Below, one piece after another: positions 59,853 through 64,000 of a DNA stretch of 64,000 bases. The DNA is taken from positions 2,413,158 to 2,477,157 of the forward strand of contig NW_024737068.1 of the NCBI RefSeq assembly GCF_018991925.1, given 5' to 3'. This stretch comes from Homarus americanus (lineage: Eukaryota > Arthropoda > Malacostraca > Decapoda > Nephropidae). The notes beneath the pieces are model-generated. The model worked only from the letters and a program-made list of their open reading frames with translations. It had not been told where the DNA came from and did not search any database. Numbering within the stretch: the first letter of the stretch is position 1; every line of letters starts with the position of its first letter. The translations under genes and the position numbers were made by a program.

Positions 59853-60389
59853 AACTACTTTATCTGTGTACTGTGTCTTAAATCAGTGTTGACCGGTCAG
59901 CCCGTCGTATCAACAAGATTTCAGACAAAAAAATTTAATTAAATACACAGATAAGTAGGTTATATATATAAAATATATATAAGAAAGCCGCGCGGTCAGC
60001 AAGTGTTAGTACATGTATGTGTGTGTGTCCCAGGCAGGCAGAGCGTCTCGCCCCAGCTGTGAGGGGGGGTGGAGGCGGCGCTGTGAGGGAGGGGGGTGGA
60101 GATAGGAGTAGCTCAGTCGCTCTCTGTAAACGGTCAGAGGAGGGTGCGCTGAGCTCTACACCCCACAAATGCCCAGAACATGCCGTATACCTTGGAAATC
60201 CGTTCGAACAAGGTCACACATGAATGGCACGAAACACACAATGCACTAAACACTTCACAGAAAATCACTGTCACTGACACTGCTCAAAGTTGCGAAATTC
60301 TTCGAGGGATGACGCGGGGTTGACCCAAGGCGGGGATCCATCAGCCGGCTTTCCACAAACTTGCACTAATCACTCGTAATAATCCAGTA

Positions 60390-60407
60390 AAACTACGCAC
60401 TGCGCCA
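60390..60407 (-). promoter_or_regulatory. Primer-binding site of the RT-less element
   Basis: TGGCGCAGTGCGTAGTTT on the minus strand starts right at the 5' LTR end and begins with TGG, as expected of tRNA-primed elements. Confidence 0.75.
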
Positions 60408-60721
60408 TGTTAGATGTTCTGGGTAATAAGTTCTATATACAGGAGAGAACACAAACACCTGTATAGTTTTGTAGGTTCGGTTTACTGGATAAGAGTATGT
60501 ACACAGAGGTGGATAGCACTGCTCCCTAGCTAAGGTCCTGGTCAACTACCATAGACGACGTATGGCAAGTGATACATTAGCAGCTTCCATACGTCGCCAG
60601 GCACATTAATTTAAGCGTGTGGGATATGGTAATAACATTGCCACACGCTGCTAGCTAGGCTGAATAAATATAAATGGAGCACATACATAATACATAATCC
60701 AGCATACATAATATACATACA
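60408..60721 (-). repeat. 5' LTR of the RT-less gypsy element
   Basis: 314 bp. Contains an AATAAATATAAA motif (plus strand, about 60664) and a 26-bp-apart duplication of CATACATAATA near the outer edge. Followed by CTCCC (60722-60726). Confidence 0.9.
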
Positions 60722-60782
60722 CTCCCCTCCCATTAATTTCTTATATATATATTCCTTTCTTTATTCCTATGTCATGTTTAAG

Positions 60783-61640
60783 TTATCTGGTCATCCACCG
60801 TGGCTCATTCTTATTTGACCTAATATTTCTGTATGGTATATTTTGTTCTTGCGCTTTATGTAGTATACTAATGAATATATTATAATCATGATCAATTGTT
60901 GTGTCATCTATGACCTCACCCCTTCCTACTGGGGACTGACGTGACTGTTCCCAGGTGACCTCACCAAGGTACCTTCTTAACCCCTGATAATCCGCCAACC
61001 GAAAGTTTGGAACTCTGACCATATTGTCATTGTTTTTCGTTTCCCAATTTAGGGTGAACCTGATTTCTCTGTGATCACTGTTGCCTAGTTCTTCCCCTAC
61101 TGTGAAATCTCTGATAATATTTTCTTCATTTGTTAATGCTAGGTCTAATATATTGTCACCTCTAGTAGGTTCTGTAATTAGTTGTTTCAAAAAATTGTCC
61201 TGTTCTGCGTCTAGGAAGTCTTCAGATTCATAGTCACCTACAATGTTGTCCCAGTCAATATTTCTGAAGTTGAAATCCCCTATAATGCACAGGTTGTTAT
61301 ATTTTGCTGCCCTACTCATTTCCTGCCATATGGACTGAGCTGCTTCTTCCCAAGACTTGGGGGCCTGTGAATCACTCCCATAATTAGTTTTTCTCTTCCT
61401 TCCGTGTTTTCTACCCATACAGACTCGGTTCCTATTTCACTCTTTATTGAATTATTAATAAACATTTTAATGTATCCTTGACGAAGAGTGCGACCCCTCC
61501 CCCCTTCCCTGTTCTTGTGAAAAAGGTTATATCCTTCTATGTGGTACTCTGATAAAAAAATTTCGCTCGCCAGATTCATCCAAGTTTCGGTGATTGCTAT
61601 GACGTCTACATTCTCGGTACATACAACCGCTCTTAGCAAG
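60783..61640 (-). pseudogene. CR1 ORF2 endonuclease, copy 5
   Basis: 61316-61639 gives VDVIAITETWMNLASEIFL with the catalytic Glu of the APE endonuclease. After a frame change, 60783-61418 gives LCIIGDFNFRNIDWDN, ITEPTRGDNILDLALT and LGNSDHREIRF, so the SDH triad residue is intact here, unlike in copies 2 and 3. The linker ADYQGLRRYLGEVTWEQS follows and is shared with copy 1. Confidence 0.85.
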
Positions 61641-61859
61641 TCTATGTTATTTCTAACGCCCCTACTGTTTATATACTATATATTTAAACCTATCCTTCCC
61701 TGGTCCTGTTTTACCCCTTGTTCTGAGTAACCAATTTTACTTCCCAGGACCAGCTTGTTTTTTGACTCCCACTTACCCCGACCTCTCTCTACTGGCGAAA
61801 CCCACCCTTTGGAGTAATAATTTCACGCTCCAGGAATGCAGACAACTTCTTTACCCCCG

Positions 61860-62475
61860 CACGAGACAAGTGTACTCTGTCACGACTGTACAGGTAGTCG
61901 TTGCCATAGAATCATTGCCAGCTATCAATGAATGCCCAACCATTGTTTGCACAATGTTTTTCCAGTCGGCAATTTATAGCAATTGCCCTGGACAGCCATT
62001 CACGACCAACCCCTCTTATAGGCAAGACACCACATACTATGGGGATCCCTCCCCTGTCTCTAATCTTCCCCAGCGCCTCCCTATACCTCTTGAAAAGTTC
62101 TTCACTCCTAACCTTTCCTTTGTCATTACCTCTCACACTAAGACACACTACTGGATTTGTACCCTCCCCTGACAAAACCCTATCTATCCTCTGAGCTACT
62201 TGCCCTATCCCAGCCCCAGGAAAACGCACCCTAGTCCTACGTTTCCTATCTCTTACACAAAAAGTCCTATTTAAAAACCTCACCTGGCTATCCCCAACTA
62301 CCACGACCTTACCTGTGGGCAGGGTTTGTACAACTGCCCTTTCCTCTCCTTGATCCATACCGTCCTGCCTCTTCTCTTCCCCGCCTGCTTCCTCCAGCAC
62401 CTGGTAGGGGTTACTACACTTCACACCCTGGTCAGCTTTTCTGAGTCTGACCCTAGTCCCCTTGGAGACAACCAC
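61860..62475 (-). pseudogene. CR1 ORF1 SGNH esterase, copy 5
   Basis: 187-residue frame with VVVGDSQVRFLNRTFC (Ser nucleophile), FPGAGIGQ, CLSVRGNDKGK (GGND of relatives is RGND here) and GGIPIVCGVLPIR. It stops at a TGA inside WQ-stop-FYGNDYLYSRD; DRVHLSRAG, with the catalytic Asp-His, is readable just after at 61866-61892. Upstream, about 62476-62700, lies the coiled-coil part in other frames (antisense of the GAGCTTGACACTC region). The element 5' end is about 62765. Confidence 0.8.
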
Positions 62476-62765
62476 TCCCCACTCCTGCTCCCCCTTCGCA
62501 GGTGTCCTACTAGGCAGGACACCTAACTGAAGGAGTTCAGTCTTGAGGGCTTCATTTTCCCCTTTAGAGTGTCAAGCTCACTCCTCAACTGCCCCAGCTG
62601 CCTTAACAGAGTGGCCAGTAGGTCGTCTTTCCTCACACTCCCCTCCTCCTCCCCCAAGACGCAACGATCCAAGGTGGCCATTTTCCTTGGTCACTAACGG
62701 GAGCACTTGGGGGCACGACCTTCTCCAAGCTGGGTCAGGTAGCAACTGAGCTGGGTCAGGTAGCA

Positions 62766-63398
62766 ACATATCTCTGTCACGGTCACATCTAACATATCTC
62801 TGTCACGATCACATCTAACATATCTCTGTCACGATCACAGCTAACATATCTTTGTCACGGGCACATCTCACATATCTCTGTCACGGTCACATCTAACATA
62901 TCTCTGTCACGATCACAGCTAACATATCTCTGTCACGGTCACATCTAACATATCTCTGTCACGGTCACATCTAACATATCTCTGTCACGGTCACATCTAA
63001 CATATCTCTGTCACGGTCACATCTAACATATCTCTGTCACGATCACAGCTAACATATCTCTGTCACGGTCACATCTCACATATCTCTGTCACGGTCACAT
63101 CTAACATATCTCTGTCACGGTCACATCTAACATATCTCTGTCACAATCACAGCTAACATATCTCTGTCACGGTCACAGCTAACATATCTCTGTCACGGTC
63201 ACATCTCACTTATCTCTGTCATGGTCACATCTAACATATCTCTGTCACGGTCACATCTAACATATCTCTGTCACGGTCACATCTAACATATCTCTGTCAT
63301 GGTCACATCTAACATATCTCTGTCACGGTCACATCTAACATATCTCTGTCACGGTCACATCTAACATGTTTCTGTTACGGTCACATATAACATATCTC
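62766..63398. repeat. 26-bp minisatellite, right block (~24 units)
   Basis: Same unit as 54393-54799, more homogeneous (mostly CACATCTAACATATCTCTGT). It was one array with the left block before the LINE inserted. Confidence 0.95.
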
Positions 63399-64000
63399 CC
63401 TTGATAGGGGCGGACTAGCATTTTAGCTTAAGGTCCCCGTAGGCAACATTCCTACAAATCTTAAAAAAAAAAAATGTTGATGGCACACGGACAAGTCTAG
63501 CTAACATATCGGAGACTCATCTGCTTTGGCATTTTTGGATAGCAAATTCGTAACTCGATTTCCATTTGTTGATAGCAGAGATGAAATGTGTAAAGTGGTG
63601 TGACTGGCGAGCATTGGTGCATTGCTCTGGTCGTCCAGTGCACCGCCAGCATGATGAAAAACCTATAACGTGTGTGTGTGTGTGTGTGTGTGTGTCCTAT
63701 TGTGTGAGGGGGAATATGAGGAGAAAGGGGTGGAAAGAGAATCAGAGAGAGAGAGAGAGAGAAGCAGAAGGAAGCACGTCTGGATAGACAGAGACAGGAA
63801 CTCACACGAAATAACAAAGAAACGGGCAAATAAACAATCAAGTACAAAGGTAAACAGAAAACACACACATACACACACAGGACGAACATAAATAAACGAG
63901 ACACACAGCCACTCATACTGTACCACTAAGGGTATCATGTTATATTGGTTATGAGTGAAGGAACACTACAGTAGACTAATGCCTTCCACTGCCCACCTCC
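63399..64000. other. Spacer with GT and GA microsatellites
   Basis: A GT run (about 63670-63694), a GA run (about 63745-63764) and a short AC run (about 63862-63880). No supported gene. Confidence 0.5.

Larger units (their letters stand above)
56648..60721 (-). mobile_element. Young Ty3/gypsy element encoding Gag-PR-IN but no RT/RNase H
   Basis: 4,074 bp with 314-bp LTRs (56648-56961 and 60408-60721) that differ by one base as read here. Minus strand, TG...CA LTRs, PBS after the 5' LTR, PPT before the 3' LTR, 5-bp target duplication CTCCC and a matching empty site in LINE copy 1. The only coding sequence is one uninterrupted 956-codon frame. The near-identical LTRs and intact frame imply recent insertion. 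The element cannot reverse-transcribe itself, so its RT and RNase H must have come from another element. Confidence 0.9.
54800..62765 (-). mobile_element. CR1-like LINE copy 5, near full length, split by an LTR element
   Basis: Minus-strand element of about 3.9 kb after subtracting the 4.07-kb LTR element at 56648-60721. The 3' tail (octamer repeats at 54800-54825) and the 5' end (62765, after a duplicated GCTGGGTCAGGTAGCAAC) both abut the 26-bp minisatellite. It contains ORF1, endonuclease, RT and C-terminal domain. Copy 1 at 27551-30538 is its closest relative. Confidence 0.9.

Overview
This window reads as repeat-saturated intergenic DNA from an animal nuclear genome, most likely a decapod crustacean. 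The clues are very dense AT, AC, AAT and AAC simple repeats, many CR1-type LINEs with 3' tails built from TTCTTATG-like octamers, Ty3/gypsy LTR elements and hAT-type DNA transposons. The species assignment is an inference. No host protein-coding gene could be supported. Nearly all long open frames are retroelement or transposon remnants, or pass through tandem repeats that happen to stay open on both strands. One 100-base run of N (41401-41500) marks an assembly gap.

Layout. 1-5250: a tRNA-like fold-back repeat, microsatellites, an interspersed repeat family, and two arrays of a 21-bp minisatellite. 5259-9711: an LTR-bounded minus-strand element with no recognisable coding capacity. 9712-11082: simple repeats, a hAT terminus and repeat copies. 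11083-17178: a degraded minus-strand Ty3/gypsy element whose domain order is gag, protease remnant, integrase, reverse transcriptase, RNase H (Gmr1-like), split by a hAT MITE. 17262-20325: a DNA transposon with inverted ends, a 9-bp target duplication and a decayed transposase of a family I cannot name. 20335-25400: AT-rich DNA with microsatellites. 25405-38978: a roughly 30-bp AAC-rich minisatellite interrupted by CR1 LINEs (27551-30538 and 31601-34690), followed by a third CR1 LINE (35296-38978). The first carries a solo LTR. 39030-39880: an internally deleted hAT transposase. 40122-44038: TA tracts, the gap and a non-autonomous hAT. 44039-46510: an I/Jockey-type LINE lacking its RT. 46980-47625: a CR1 3' end on the plus strand. 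49600-50870: two more transposon pseudogenes. 53574-54799: a MITE and two minisatellites. 54800-62765: a nearly full-length CR1 LINE sitting inside a 26-bp minisatellite.

The most notable object is nested in that last LINE. It is a 4.07-kb Ty3/gypsy element (56648-60721) whose two 314-bp LTRs differ at one base by eye. It has a clean 5-bp target duplication, a PBS and a PPT, and a single intact 956-codon frame encoding Gag, aspartic protease and a DD35E integrase, but no reverse transcriptase or RNase H at all. It looks like a recently mobilised RT-less retroelement that must have borrowed RT in trans.

Nesting gives a relative history. Minisatellites were invaded by CR1 LINEs, and the LINEs were later invaded by LTR elements. 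Related LINE copies in the same window supply the empty sites that confirm both LTR insertions.
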